A DNA stretch of 64,000 nucleotides from Phytohabitans houttuyneae (GTDB lineage Bacteria > Actinomycetota > Actinomycetes > Mycobacteriales > Micromonosporaceae), in the NCBI RefSeq assembly GCF_011764425.1, contig NZ_BLPF01000004.1:818001-882000 (forward strand), written 5' to 3'. Made by a program: the position numbers and the translations under genes. Shown one piece after another: positions 11,901 to 19,290 of this stretch (positions are counted from its first letter, which is position 1; the number at the start of each line of letters is the position of its first letter). The notes under the pieces are model-generated. The model made no database searches. It was not told the DNA's origin and saw only the letters and a program-made list of their open reading frames with translations.

Positions 11901-12978
11901 TGCGCAGCGTGTTGTTGGCGTAGATGTCGTACCCGGTGACGCCGACGTTGTCGGTCGACGCGTTCCAGGTGAGCCGGATCTGGCCGGTGGCCGGCTGGGT
12001 GTATGCGAGGTTGCCGGGCACGCTCGGCGCCTCGTTGTCACCCGTCGCCGGGCCGTAGACCTCCAGTTCGGAGAGCTGCCCGGCCGGCCAGCCGGTGTTC
12101 GCGGTGATGTTCAGCCGCACGTACCGCGTGGTGGTGGCGGTGAAGTCGATCGTCACGGTGTTGCCGCTGGCCGGGTTGAAGACGTACCCGGCGGAGGCGA
12201 CCAGCGTGCTGAACGACGAGCCGCTCGTGCTCGACTGCACGGTCAGCGTCTGGGTGCGGGTGCCCCAGCCGGCCGGCAGCTTGAGCACGACCTGGTTGAC
12301 GCTCACCGACGAGCCGAGGTCCACCTGGATCCACTGTGGAAACGCGTTGTTGGCGCTCTCCCAGTAGGAGCCCTGGTTGGCGTCGTTGGCGTTGCCGCCG
12401 GGGTAGCCGCCCTGGGTGCTGCTGACCTGGATGGCCTTGCCCGTGGCGAGGTTGGGCCCGGCCGCGGCGACCGCGAAGACGTCGAGCGCGGAGAGCTGGG
12501 CCGCCGAGGTCGCGGTGTTGCCGGTGACGTTGACCCGGACGTACCGCGCGCTCGTGGCGCCGAAGTTGATCGTGACGGTGTTGCCGTTGCCGGGCGCGAA
12601 CGTGTACGCGGCCGAGGACACGATCGTGGCGAACGTGCTGCCGTTCGGGCTGCCCTGCACGGAGAGGGTCTGCGTGCGCTGGCTCCAGCCCGCCGGGACC
12701 TTGAGCTGCACGCGGTCGATCTTCCGGCTGCTGCCGAGGTCGACCTGCGCCCACTGCGGGAAGGCGCCGGAGCCCTGCCAGATGGTGGCCTGGTCGCCGT
12801 CGGTGAGGTTGGCGATGGGGTACGCGCCGTTGCTGGCGCTGGCTGCCGCGGTGCGACCGGACGCGAGGCTGGGACCGCCGGCGGCGGCCTCGGCTGGCGT
12901 CGCGATGGCGACCGGCGCCAGCGTGACGGCGGCGGCGAGGGCTAGCGCCCTCTTGAGTCTGGATCGAGCGGGGGACAT
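8974..12978 (-). CDS. Secreted GH87 alpha-1,3-glucanase (mutanase) with multiple carbohydrate-binding domains
   Basis: 1334 residues from the ATG at 12978, which opens a good signal peptide (MSPARSRLKRALALAAAV...TPAEA); the longer in-frame extension has none. Order: two discoidin (F5/8 C) domains (about 35-310), FN3 (about 315-400), a third discoidin (about 405-540), two CARDB domains (about 545-770), a CBM-like region (AEDGAVGGG...), then a right-handed beta-helix from about residue 930. In the helix, Asp1096 (FADAINMTNG) and the pair Asp1119-Asp1120 (ASGDDSFALF) have the 23/24-residue spacing of the catalytic aspartates of Bacillus Agl-KA (GH87). It should hydrolyse alpha-1,3-glucan, as in fungal cell walls or dental mutan. 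It is a single-gene unit with its own hairpin. Confidence 0.85.
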   Translation of the reverse strand: MSPARSRLKRALALAAAVTLAPVAIATPAEAAAGGPSLASGRTAAASASNGAYPIANLTDGDQATIWQGSGAFPQWAQVDLGSSRKIDRVQLKVPAGWSQRTQTLSVQGSPNGSTFATIVSSAAYTFAPGNGNTVTINFGATSARYVRVNVTGNTATSAAQLSALDVFAVAAAGPNLATGKAIQVSSTQGGYPGGNANDANQGSYWESANNAFPQWIQVDLGSSVSVNQVVLKLPAGWGTRTQTLTVQSSTSGSSFSTLVASAGYVFNPASGNTVTIDFTATTTRYVRLNITANTGWPAGQLSELEVYGPATGDNEAPSVPGNLAYTQPATGQIRLTWNASTDNVGVTGYDIYANNTLRTSVAGNVTTYTDNQPDGTSVSYYVRAKDAAGNQSGNSNTVTRPGAPTGGTNLALGKPITESGHIHTFVATNANDNNVGTYWESNGFPGTLTVQLGANASINSVVLRLNPDPIWGTRTQTLQVLGREQSASGFTNLVSSQTYTFNPASSNTVTIPVTANVADVQLRFTANSGAPGGQVAEFQVIGTPAPNPDLTVTGITSSPAAPVETSAITLSATVRNAGNAASGATDVNFYLGTALVGTAAVGGLAAGASTTVSANIGPRDAGTYQVTAKVDEDNDVIEQNDTNNAFTSPTSLVVTAVSSSDLVAAAVGWTPNNPGAGNTVTFSASIRNQGNIASAAGAHGITLTVLNDSGAVVRTLTGSHTGAIAAGATTPVISLGTWPATNGRYTVRVVLANDANELPVKQANNTSERPLFVGRGANMPFDILEAEDGAVGGGASVIGPNRTIGDLAGEASGRRAVTLNQNGAFVQFTTRASTNTLVTRFSIPDSAGGGGTSSTLNVYVDDVFHKAIPLTSKYAWLYGAEAGPGNSPGAGSPRHIYDEANIFLNSTVPAGSRIKLQKDAANSGTFAIDFVSTEQVSQVGNPDPARYTTPTGFTHQDVQNALDRVRMDTTGNLIGVYLPAGEYPTSSKFQVYGKAVRVVGAGAWYTRFVAPQNQENTDVGFRVEGAAGGSLFTGFSYFGNYTQRNDGPGKVFDLQNVSGITIDGIWAEHQMCLFWGLNTDNTTIRNTRSRNLFADAINMTNGSTGNLVSNNESRASGDDSFALFAATDGGGGAQRDNVFENLTSILTWRAAGVAVYGGLANTFRNIYVADTLVYSGITISSLDFGIPMDGFGATPPTVFDGLSIVRAGGHFWGAQTFPGIWVFSASKVFQGIRVSNVDIVDPTYHGIMFQTGYVGGQPLFPVADTIFTNVSISGAQRSGDAYDAKSGFGIWANEMPEPGQGPARGSVTFNNLRFSNNFQNIRNTTTTFTINVT

Positions 12979-13500
12979 GGCGGTGCGGCACCTACTTCCG
13001 TGGGCTGTGCCGCGGTCGGCGGGCGTGGGTGCCCGCTGGCGCGGCAGAAGGGCCATACCGGTGACGTCGCCACGCCCGGGCGCGTGGGGCGTACCGCCGT
13101 GCGATGTGTTTCGTGGCGATGACGATACAAATTCAGACTGATCAACGCAAGAAGCTGATCCATATCCGCAAGAACTCAACTTGCTCTACGGTGTACGGCG
13201 TTTTCGGGCTTGGTGGTCATCCATCGTCTTCGACACGACCTTCAGCGCCTTCGGGTCGCGTAGGGCCGTCGTGGAGAGCTGACCCACCCCTGCTCGCCCG
13301 CGCGGTCCGACCTCGTGCCCGAGATGCCTCCGCCGCATGCCCGTCCGTCAGCGCGACGGCGCCGATCCGCCAGTTGTCCCTTCTCGGAAGGGCGCCACCC
13401 GCTGGTCGGTGCCATGCTGAGCGGCACGTTGATCGCGCGACGAGGGCGGTGGGGACGCCGTCGGGGGCCGTCGGGAGGTCCGTGGCGGCCGGGGGTACCG
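12979..13500. other. Intergenic region between divergent genes
   Basis: 522 bp between the GH87 gene (-) and the vWA gene (+). It holds the possible GH87 promoter at 13122-13150, and two CGCAAGA copies (about 13146 and 13169). A run of third-position-unlike G/C coding noise precedes 13501. No further gene could be supported: the short reading frames lack credible starts or homology. Confidence 0.6.
13122..13150 (-). promoter_or_regulatory. Candidate sigma-70-type promoter for the GH87 gene
   Basis: On the minus strand TTGCGT (13150-13145) and TATCGT (13127-13122) are separated by 17 bases in a locally AT-rich stretch. This would give a leader of roughly 130 bases before the ATG at 12978. Confidence 0.4.
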
Positions 13501-15135
13501 ATGGGAAAACATTCGACGGGCGACGCCGTGCGGGGCAGACCGGCGCTCGCCGTCGCCGCGTGCGGTGTGGTGGCGGTGCTGGTCGCCGCCGGGGTTTACG
13601 TCCGCGCGCGGGACGAGCCGAGCGGTGTGGCCGAGGCCGCCTGCCCGCACACCGTACGCGTGGTGACGGCGTCCTCCTTCGCTCCGGTGCTGGAGGCGCT
13701 GGCGCCCCGGACGAGTGCGGACGAGAGCTGTGTCAACCTGCAGTTCACCGTCGCCGATGGGCGGGCGGCGCCGGGCGCGGTCGAGCGGATCGACGCCGAC
13801 GTGTGGATACCCGACGACTCCTCGTGGATGGCCACCGCGGCCGGTGGGCTGCTCGCGGCCAAGGACGTGGCCGGCTCCGGTGCGGTGGTGGCGGAGACGC
13901 CGATCTACATGGTCACCGACGCGGCGACGGCGGACCGGATCCGCGCGGCCGGCGGCTCATGGCTGGCACTGGCAAACCTCGTCGCCTCCCGCTCGGGCGT
14001 ACGCCTCGCGGTGCGGGACCCGGGCGGCTCGGGCGACGGGATGGTGGGCGCGGGTGGCGTCGCCGAGGCGGTGTGGCTGGCGAAAGGCATGGACGCCTCG
14101 GCTCTGGCGCTGGCACGTGCCCTGCCCGTGACCCGCACGGTGACCGGCGGCGACCCCGCACTGCCGAAGCAGGCCGGCGAGGTCGGGCTGGTACCCGAGT
14201 ACGCGCTCCTGCCCCGGCTCGGCGCGACGGCACCGGCGATCCTGTCCGGCAGCGACTACGCGGTCATGCTGCGCTACACCTGGCTGCCTACCACGGCCGC
14301 CGTGAAAGACCTGTCCCGCGTGGCCGCGCTGGAGCGGTTGCGAAACGCGCTGACCGGCGTACCCGGCGCCGCTGCCCTGGGCGAAGCGCGGCTGCGCGGG
14401 CCGGGCGTGGACCGGCCGCCAGCGGGCGCCGACGTCGAGCTGCCCGCGCTGGCCCGCGTCCGCATGGGCGTGCTTGGCGCGCACCACGTCGACCACGTCC
14501 TCGCCACCTGGTATCCACCGGATCGGCGGACCAACCTGCTGGCCGTCGTCGACGTGTCCGGCTCGATGGGTGAGCAGGCGCCCGGCTCCGGCGCCAAGCT
14601 GATCGACCTCGTGCGGGAGGGCTGCCGGGCACTGGGCGGGCTGCTGCCGGACGACAGCCGGGTGGGCATCTGGGAGTTCGGCATTGGGCTGGATCCGCCG
14701 CGTGACCACCGGGTCTTGCTGCCCACCGCCGCGCTGTCGGCGCCCCATCGCGCCGCTATGGACGCGGCCGTCGGCCGGCTGGCGGCGCGCAAGACCGGCA
14801 CCGGCCTCTACGACACGATCCTCGCGGCCTACACCGCGGGCCGGGACGCCTATGAACCGGGCATCTCCACCCAGGTGCTGGTCTTCACCGACGGGCGCAA
14901 CGAAGGCGATCCGCAGGGCATCACGCTGGCACAGCTGACCGCCGGACTCCAGCGTGCGAAGGACCCGGCCCGCCCGGTGCAACTCAGCGTGGTCGCCTTC
15001 GGGCAGCGACAGGAGGCCAAACTGCTGGCCGGTGCGGTCGAGGCGGTGGACGGGTACGTCGCCGACCTGACCACCGCCGAAGAGGTGACGGCGGTCTTCA
15101 TCCACACCGCGGCCGGCGGCCTCCACGGCGACTGA
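13501..15135 (+). CDS. Exported solute-binding-like protein with C-terminal von Willebrand A domain
   Basis: 544 residues from ATG 13501, where an uncleaved or signal-type helix follows (ALAVAACGVVAVLVAAGVYV). Residues about 45-310 resemble an extracellular solute-binding domain (VRVVTASSFAPVLEAL, DADVWIPDDSSWM). Residues about 345-540 are a vWA domain with an intact MIDAS start (DVSGSM, Asp351) and a later VFTDGRNEG. The same combination and length recur at 45890-47524. The vWA fold binds protein partners through a metal ion. The binding domain's ligand is unknown. It stands alone, followed by the PadR operon. Confidence 0.8.
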   Translation: MGKHSTGDAVRGRPALAVAACGVVAVLVAAGVYVRARDEPSGVAEAACPHTVRVVTASSFAPVLEALAPRTSADESCVNLQFTVADGRAAPGAVERIDADVWIPDDSSWMATAAGGLLAAKDVAGSGAVVAETPIYMVTDAATADRIRAAGGSWLALANLVASRSGVRLAVRDPGGSGDGMVGAGGVAEAVWLAKGMDASALALARALPVTRTVTGGDPALPKQAGEVGLVPEYALLPRLGATAPAILSGSDYAVMLRYTWLPTTAAVKDLSRVAALERLRNALTGVPGAAALGEARLRGPGVDRPPAGADVELPALARVRMGVLGAHHVDHVLATWYPPDRRTNLLAVVDVSGSMGEQAPGSGAKLIDLVREGCRALGGLLPDDSRVGIWEFGIGLDPPRDHRVLLPTAALSAPHRAAMDAAVGRLAARKTGTGLYDTILAAYTAGRDAYEPGISTQVLVFTDGRNEGDPQGITLAQLTAGLQRAKDPARPVQLSVVAFGQRQEAKLLAGAVEAVDGYVADLTTAEEVTAVFIHTAAGGLHGD

Positions 15136-15172
15136 TCCCGGCGACTTGCGTATCTGCTCAGGTGAGGGGCTG

Positions 15173-15216
15173 TTGACAGTCAATACCTAACAGTTAAACT
15201 CTAGCCGTTAGGTATT
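15173..15216 (+). promoter_or_regulatory. PadR promoter with overlapping operator
   Basis: TTGACA (15173-15178), a 16-base spacer and TAAACT (15195-15200) form a strong promoter. A perfect 10-bp inverted repeat, AATACCTAAC (15182-15191) and GTTAGGTATT (15207-15216), brackets the -10 element. This is the expected layout for autorepression by the PadR protein encoded just downstream. Confidence 0.8.
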
Positions 15217-15228
15217 GGAGGGGCGTCC

Positions 15229-15786
15229 ATGAAACACGTCGTGCTCGGCCTGCTTGCGGCGGGTCCTGCCCACGGCTACGAGGTGCGGCGGCGCTACGAC
15301 GAGCTCTTCGCCGGCGCCGGCGTCGAGGTCAACGTCGGGCAGATCTACGTCACGCTCGGTCGCCTCGAAAAGGACGGCCTCGTCACCCACACACCCGCGT
15401 CAGGCGGCGACAAGCGGGACCGCAAGGTCTACCGGCTCACCGACACCGGCGCCAAGGCGCTGCGCGAGTGGTTCGCCGAGCGCCCCGACACCCCGATCGT
15501 CAAGCCGGACGTCCTGCTCCGGCTGGTCACGGCCAGGCTCGCCGCGGACGTGATCCCGGGCATCGACCCGCGCGCGATCATCACCGACCACCGCCAGCGC
15601 TGCTTCGAAGCGCTGCGCGACCTCGACCGCCAGGCCGGGCAGACCACCCCGGGCAGCGTGAGCGGGCTGCTGGTGCAGGCCACCGCGCTGCACCTGCAGG
15701 CGGAGCTGCGCTGGCTGGAGGCGTGCGAGCAGCAGCTCACCCAGATCCTTCCGCACCCGAAGCCAAACGGAGACAGCCATGACTGA
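15229..15786 (+). CDS. PadR family transcriptional repressor
   Basis: 185 residues; ATG with GGAGGGG upstream. The N-terminal winged helix is typical (MKHVVLGLLAAGPAHGYEVR; QIYVTLGRLEKDGLV; DRKVYRLTDTGAKAL), followed by the helical C-terminal dimerisation domain of PadR-s1/AphA-type proteins. It is the first gene of an operon with an ABC exporter and overlaps the ATPase start by 8 bp. In such operons (for example lmrR-lmrCD) PadR represses the transporter and is released by the transported compound. The inverted repeat over its promoter supports autoregulation. The ligand is unknown. Confidence 0.93.
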   Translation: MKHVVLGLLAAGPAHGYEVRRRYDELFAGAGVEVNVGQIYVTLGRLEKDGLVTHTPASGGDKRDRKVYRLTDTGAKALREWFAERPDTPIVKPDVLLRLVTARLAADVIPGIDPRAIITDHRQRCFEALRDLDRQAGQTTPGSVSGLLVQATALHLQAELRWLEACEQQLTQILPHPKPNGDSHD

Positions 15787-16516
15787 GCCCTTGCTGCGCG
15801 CCAGCGCGCTCACGCGGACCTACCGCGGCGGCGCGCGGGAGCACGCCGCCCTGCGAGACGTTTCCCTGACCGTGGCGCCCGGCGACTGGGTGGCCATCAC
15901 CGGCCCGAGCGGGTGCGGCAAGTCGACGCTGCTGCACCTGCTGGGTGGTCTGGACAGACCGGACAGCGGCGAGGTCTGGCTCGCCGGCAAGCGGCTGGAC
16001 GACCGCGACGAGAGCGGGCGGGCGCTGCTGCGCCGCCGGCACGTCGGGTTCGTGTTCCAGTTCCTCAACCTGGTGCCGACGATGACCGTGATCGGAAACG
16101 TCGAGCTGCCCCTGGTGCTACAGGGCGTCGGCCGGCGGGAGGCGCGCAGCCGATCACTCGCGGTCCTGGAGGAGCTGGGCGTGGGTGACGCCGCCGACGC
16201 CGCGCCCGCCGAGCTCTCCGGCGGCCAGCAGCAGCGGGTGGCGCTGGCCCGCGCGGTCGTGCACAAGCCCGACGTGCTGCTCGCCGACGAGCCGACCGGC
16301 GCGCTCGACTCCGCCTCCGCCGAGGTCGTCCTCGGCCTGCTGCGCCGGCGCCACGACAGCGGCCAGAGCATCGTGCTGGTGACCCACGACCACCGGGTCG
16401 CGGCCGCGGCCGACCGGGTGGTGACCATGCTCGACGGCGAGATCGTCGACGAGCGCGACCTGACCGGGGCCGGTCAGCGCCCCACGTATGCCAACCTGAT
16501 CAACCTGGAGGGCTGA
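15779..16516 (+). CDS. ABC transporter ATP-binding protein (MacB/LolD type)
   Basis: 245 residues. Walker A GPSGCGKST (about residue 43), Q-loop in FVFQFLNLVPTMTV, signature LSGGQQQRVALARA, Walker B and D-loop VLLADEPTGALDS, and an H-loop VTHDH are all intact. The wording is that of the MacB/LolD/FtsE subfamily, which powers permeases with large extracellular domains rather than classical importers. It overlaps padR and ends three bases before the permease start, so the three genes form one operon. Likely role: export of, or resistance to, a compound sensed by PadR. Confidence 0.95.
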   Translation: MTEPLLRASALTRTYRGGAREHAALRDVSLTVAPGDWVAITGPSGCGKSTLLHLLGGLDRPDSGEVWLAGKRLDDRDESGRALLRRRHVGFVFQFLNLVPTMTVIGNVELPLVLQGVGRREARSRSLAVLEELGVGDAADAAPAELSGGQQQRVALARAVVHKPDVLLADEPTGALDSASAEVVLGLLRRRHDSGQSIVLVTHDHRVAAAADRVVTMLDGEIVDERDLTGAGQRPTYANLINLEG

Positions 16517-16519
16517 GCA

Positions 16520-18781
16520 ATGTCCGCCACCCTTCGCCTGGCCCTGTCCGGGCTGCGCGGGCGGAGCAAGGTCGCCGCCGGCGCCACCGCGCTGGTCGCC
16601 GCCCTCGCCGCGGCCGCCGTGGTCGCCGGGCTCTCCGTGCAAAGCCAGGGCGGCCCGCAGGTCGACGAGATCTACCGCGACTCCGGCCGTCCCGACCTGG
16701 TGGTCTACGGCGAGCCGGGCGCGCTGGAAGGGCTGCGTGGCGACGCCGCGTTCGCCGCCACCGGTGCGGTCACCCCGTTCGTCACCGGCGATGTCGAGCT
16801 CGGCGACGGGTCCGTCGAGGCGCGCGTCACGCCGACCCCGCCGGCGTCCGCGGTGGGCGCGCCCCAGCTGCGCACCGGGCGTTGGCCGGCGGCAGTGGGC
16901 GAGGTCGTGTTCGACCGGGCCGCCGCCGTCGAGGCCGGCGTCCGGGACGGCGATGAGGTACGGATCAATGTGGCCGGCCGCCCGTTGACCCTCACCGTGG
17001 TCGGCACCGCTGTCGACCTCACCGACTGCTTCTACCCCGACTGCGACCCGATCCGGCTCTTCGTCGACCCCGCCGGCCTCCAGGCGCTCGCACCGGACGG
17101 GGTGGAGCGGGGCGCGCTGCTGATCGCGCGGCTCACCCACCCGGACGCCGCCGACGCGGCCGCCGCGCGGCTCGGCACCAGCCCCGGTGTCGACGGCGTG
17201 CAGCCGTGGCCGGACACCCGCGACGACATCCTGGTCCGGGAGCTCATCTTCGGCGCCTCGCTCGCCGGCTTCGGAGTGTTCGTCCTGCTCGCGGCCGCCT
17301 TCGTCGTGGCCGGCGCGGCCGCGGCCCGGCTCCTGGCCCGCCGCCGCGAGATCGCGATGCTCCAGGCGGTCGGATACACCAACCGGCAGATCATCGGCGG
17401 CCTGCTCGGCGAGACGCTGATCCTGGGCGTGGCCGGCGCGGTCCTCGGCTGGGTCGCGGGGACGCTGATCGCACCGTTCCTCCAGGTCGGTCTCTCCGCG
17501 GCGATGGGCCGCAGCGGCCTGCGGGTGGGCGCGACGTCGCTGCTGGTCGCGGTCGGGTTCGTCGGCCTGATCCTCACCGTGGCCACCGTGCTCCCCGCCC
17601 GCCGGGCCGCCCGGCAGCCGGTGACCGACGTGCTGCGCGACGCACCCCCGCGCTCGGCCAACCCGGCCCGGCTGGCCCGGCTGCTGGAGGCGCTGCGGCT
17701 GGCCCCGGCGGCCCGTTTCGGCCTCGGCACCGTGCTGGCCCGCCCGGCGCGTTCGGCGCTGACCGCCGCCGCGCTCGCGGTCGCCGTGGCCGCGGTCGTG
17801 GTCGCCGCCGGCTTCATGTCCACAATGGACAAGATGGTGAACGACCCGGCCCGCTCCGGCGACCCGTACGACGCGGTCGTGGCCGGCGACGGCACCGACG
17901 GCGCCGCGACGGCAGCCGCGCTCTCCACGATGTCCCAGGTCGCCGGCTGGTACACGCAGACCGACCGGCGGGCGACGCTCGGCGAGGAGACGTTTCTGGC
18001 CCGGGCGATCGGGGGCGACCCGGCTCAGGCGAGGTTCATGGTGCGCGAGGGCGAGCCGCTGCGGGAGGCGGGCGAGGCGGTCGCCGGATACGGGTTCCTG
18101 CAGCGCTTCGGCGTCGACGTTGGCGACACGGTGAGCATCCGGGCCGGCGAGGCTCCGATCACGTTGAAGATCGTCGGCTGGTACAGCGAGACCGAGGACA
18201 CCGGTGAGGTGCTCATGTACCGCGCCGAGATGCTCCCCGGTGCCACCCCGGATGCCTTCCTGGTCAACGGCCGCGGCGAGTCGCCCGAGGCGCTGGCGAC
18301 CGCGCTGCGCGAAAGGCTCGGCACCGCCGCTGCGGTGCGGGCGCGCGAGTCCGACCCCGACGAGCTCGGCGTCTTCACGGTCGCGCTCCAGGTGATGGCC
18401 GCGCTGGTACTCGTCGTCAGCCTCGCCAACCTGGCCGCCGCGCTGCTCAGCGGTGCCCGGGAGCGGGCGCGGGTGCTGGGCGTGCTGCGCACGGTCGGCT
18501 TCACGGTGCGCCAGACGCTCGCCCAGTCGGCGACCGGCGGGGCCGCGCTCGGGTTCGCCGCGGGCATCGTGGGCCTGCCGGCCGGCCTGCTCGCCTTCAA
18601 GCTGCTCGCCGACCAGGTGACCACCGGCATCGGCGCCGGCCCCGGCCTGACCCAGAGTCCTTCGTGGCTGCTGCTCGTCGTGACCGTGCCCGCCGCGGCC
18701 CTTGTCGGTGCGGTGGCCGGCGCGGCCGTGACGCGGCGCCTGGCCGGCACTCCCGCGTCCACGCTGGTCCGCTGGGAGTGA
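16520..18781 (+). CDS. ABC transporter permease, FtsX/MacB-like
   Basis: 753 residues. There is an N-terminal membrane helix (about 17-37), a large extracellular domain, a three-helix FtsX domain (about 245-370, including ARRREIAMLQAVGYTNRQII), a second helix (about 415-435), another extracellular domain and a final FtsX triplet (about 620-745). Two FtsX repeats in one chain are common in actinobacterial two-gene exporters. It pairs with the ATPase three bases upstream. A hairpin at 18796-18825 closes the operon. Substrate unknown. Confidence 0.92.
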   Translation: MSATLRLALSGLRGRSKVAAGATALVAALAAAAVVAGLSVQSQGGPQVDEIYRDSGRPDLVVYGEPGALEGLRGDAAFAATGAVTPFVTGDVELGDGSVEARVTPTPPASAVGAPQLRTGRWPAAVGEVVFDRAAAVEAGVRDGDEVRINVAGRPLTLTVVGTAVDLTDCFYPDCDPIRLFVDPAGLQALAPDGVERGALLIARLTHPDAADAAAARLGTSPGVDGVQPWPDTRDDILVRELIFGASLAGFGVFVLLAAAFVVAGAAAARLLARRREIAMLQAVGYTNRQIIGGLLGETLILGVAGAVLGWVAGTLIAPFLQVGLSAAMGRSGLRVGATSLLVAVGFVGLILTVATVLPARRAARQPVTDVLRDAPPRSANPARLARLLEALRLAPAARFGLGTVLARPARSALTAAALAVAVAAVVVAAGFMSTMDKMVNDPARSGDPYDAVVAGDGTDGAATAAALSTMSQVAGWYTQTDRRATLGEETFLARAIGGDPAQARFMVREGEPLREAGEAVAGYGFLQRFGVDVGDTVSIRAGEAPITLKIVGWYSETEDTGEVLMYRAEMLPGATPDAFLVNGRGESPEALATALRERLGTAAAVRARESDPDELGVFTVALQVMAALVLVVSLANLAAALLSGARERARVLGVLRTVGFTVRQTLAQSATGGAALGFAAGIVGLPAGLLAFKLLADQVTTGIGAGPGLTQSPSWLLLVVTVPAAALVGAVAGAAVTRRLAGTPASTLVRWE

Positions 18782-18795
18782 GCCACCGGCGTTGA

Positions 18796-18825
18796 GATGG
18801 GGGCGGCCAAACGGACGCCCCCATC
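18796..18825 (+). terminator. Terminator hairpin after the PadR-ABC operon
   Basis: GATGGGGGCG (18796-18805) and CGCCCCCATC (18816-18825) form a perfect 10-bp stem with a 10-base loop, 15 bases after the permease stop. Its place argues that the next gene starts after it. Confidence 0.75.
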
Positions 18826-18853
18826 CGGTGTGCCGGCTGATAGATTCACGAGC

Positions 18854-19273
18854 GTGACAACACCGGCGCATCGCCGGCCGGCCGCCGCACTTCCGTTGCT
18901 GCTGGCCCTCTTCGTCACGCTCCTGGTCCCGCCGCCCACCACTCGGCCCTCGGCGCCCGCGCCGGCGGCATCCGTTGCGGGTGCCGGGCCGGCGGGACAC
19001 GTCGCCGCGACGTCCGCCTGGCCGAGCGCCTTCGCGGTCATCGCCGCGATCGGTTCGGCGGCCGCGGCCTCGCCCGCGCCAGGAGCCGTCGCGGTCGCCG
19101 CGACGCAGCCCCCCACACTGCCCGCCACCTGGTCGATCCGGCTCCGCTCCACAGTGGACCGACCGGCCGGTGCGACACTCCTCGCCTTCCGGGCCGGGCT
19201 CCGCCTGCCTGACGGCACGCGTTCGAGCCATTCCCCGTCACCCCGGCCGCCCACGGCCGGGCTCCATCCTTGA
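18854..19273 (+). CDS. Small exported or membrane-anchored protein of unknown function
   Basis: 139 residues from GTG 18854. I chose this over an upstream ATG because the ABC-operon terminator lies between them. The N-terminus is signal-like (AALPLLLALFVTLLVP) and is followed by an Ala/Pro-rich chain. Codons end mostly in G/C, which supports coding. No family was recognised. It ends 17 bases before the GTG of secDF and is probably co-transcribed with it. It could be a spurious frame in GC-rich DNA. Confidence 0.45.
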   Translation: MTTPAHRRPAAALPLLLALFVTLLVPPPTTRPSAPAPAASVAGAGPAGHVAATSAWPSAFAVIAAIGSAAAASPAPGAVAVAATQPPTLPATWSIRLRSTVDRPAGATLLAFRAGLRLPDGTRSSHSPSPRPPTAGLHP

Positions 19274-19290
19274 GAAGCGAGGAGAACACC

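Noticed and set aside
16154-19231. 1025-residue minus-strand frame across the ABC operon
   Set aside because: Low-complexity Gly/Arg/His protein opposite well-supported ATPase and permease genes.
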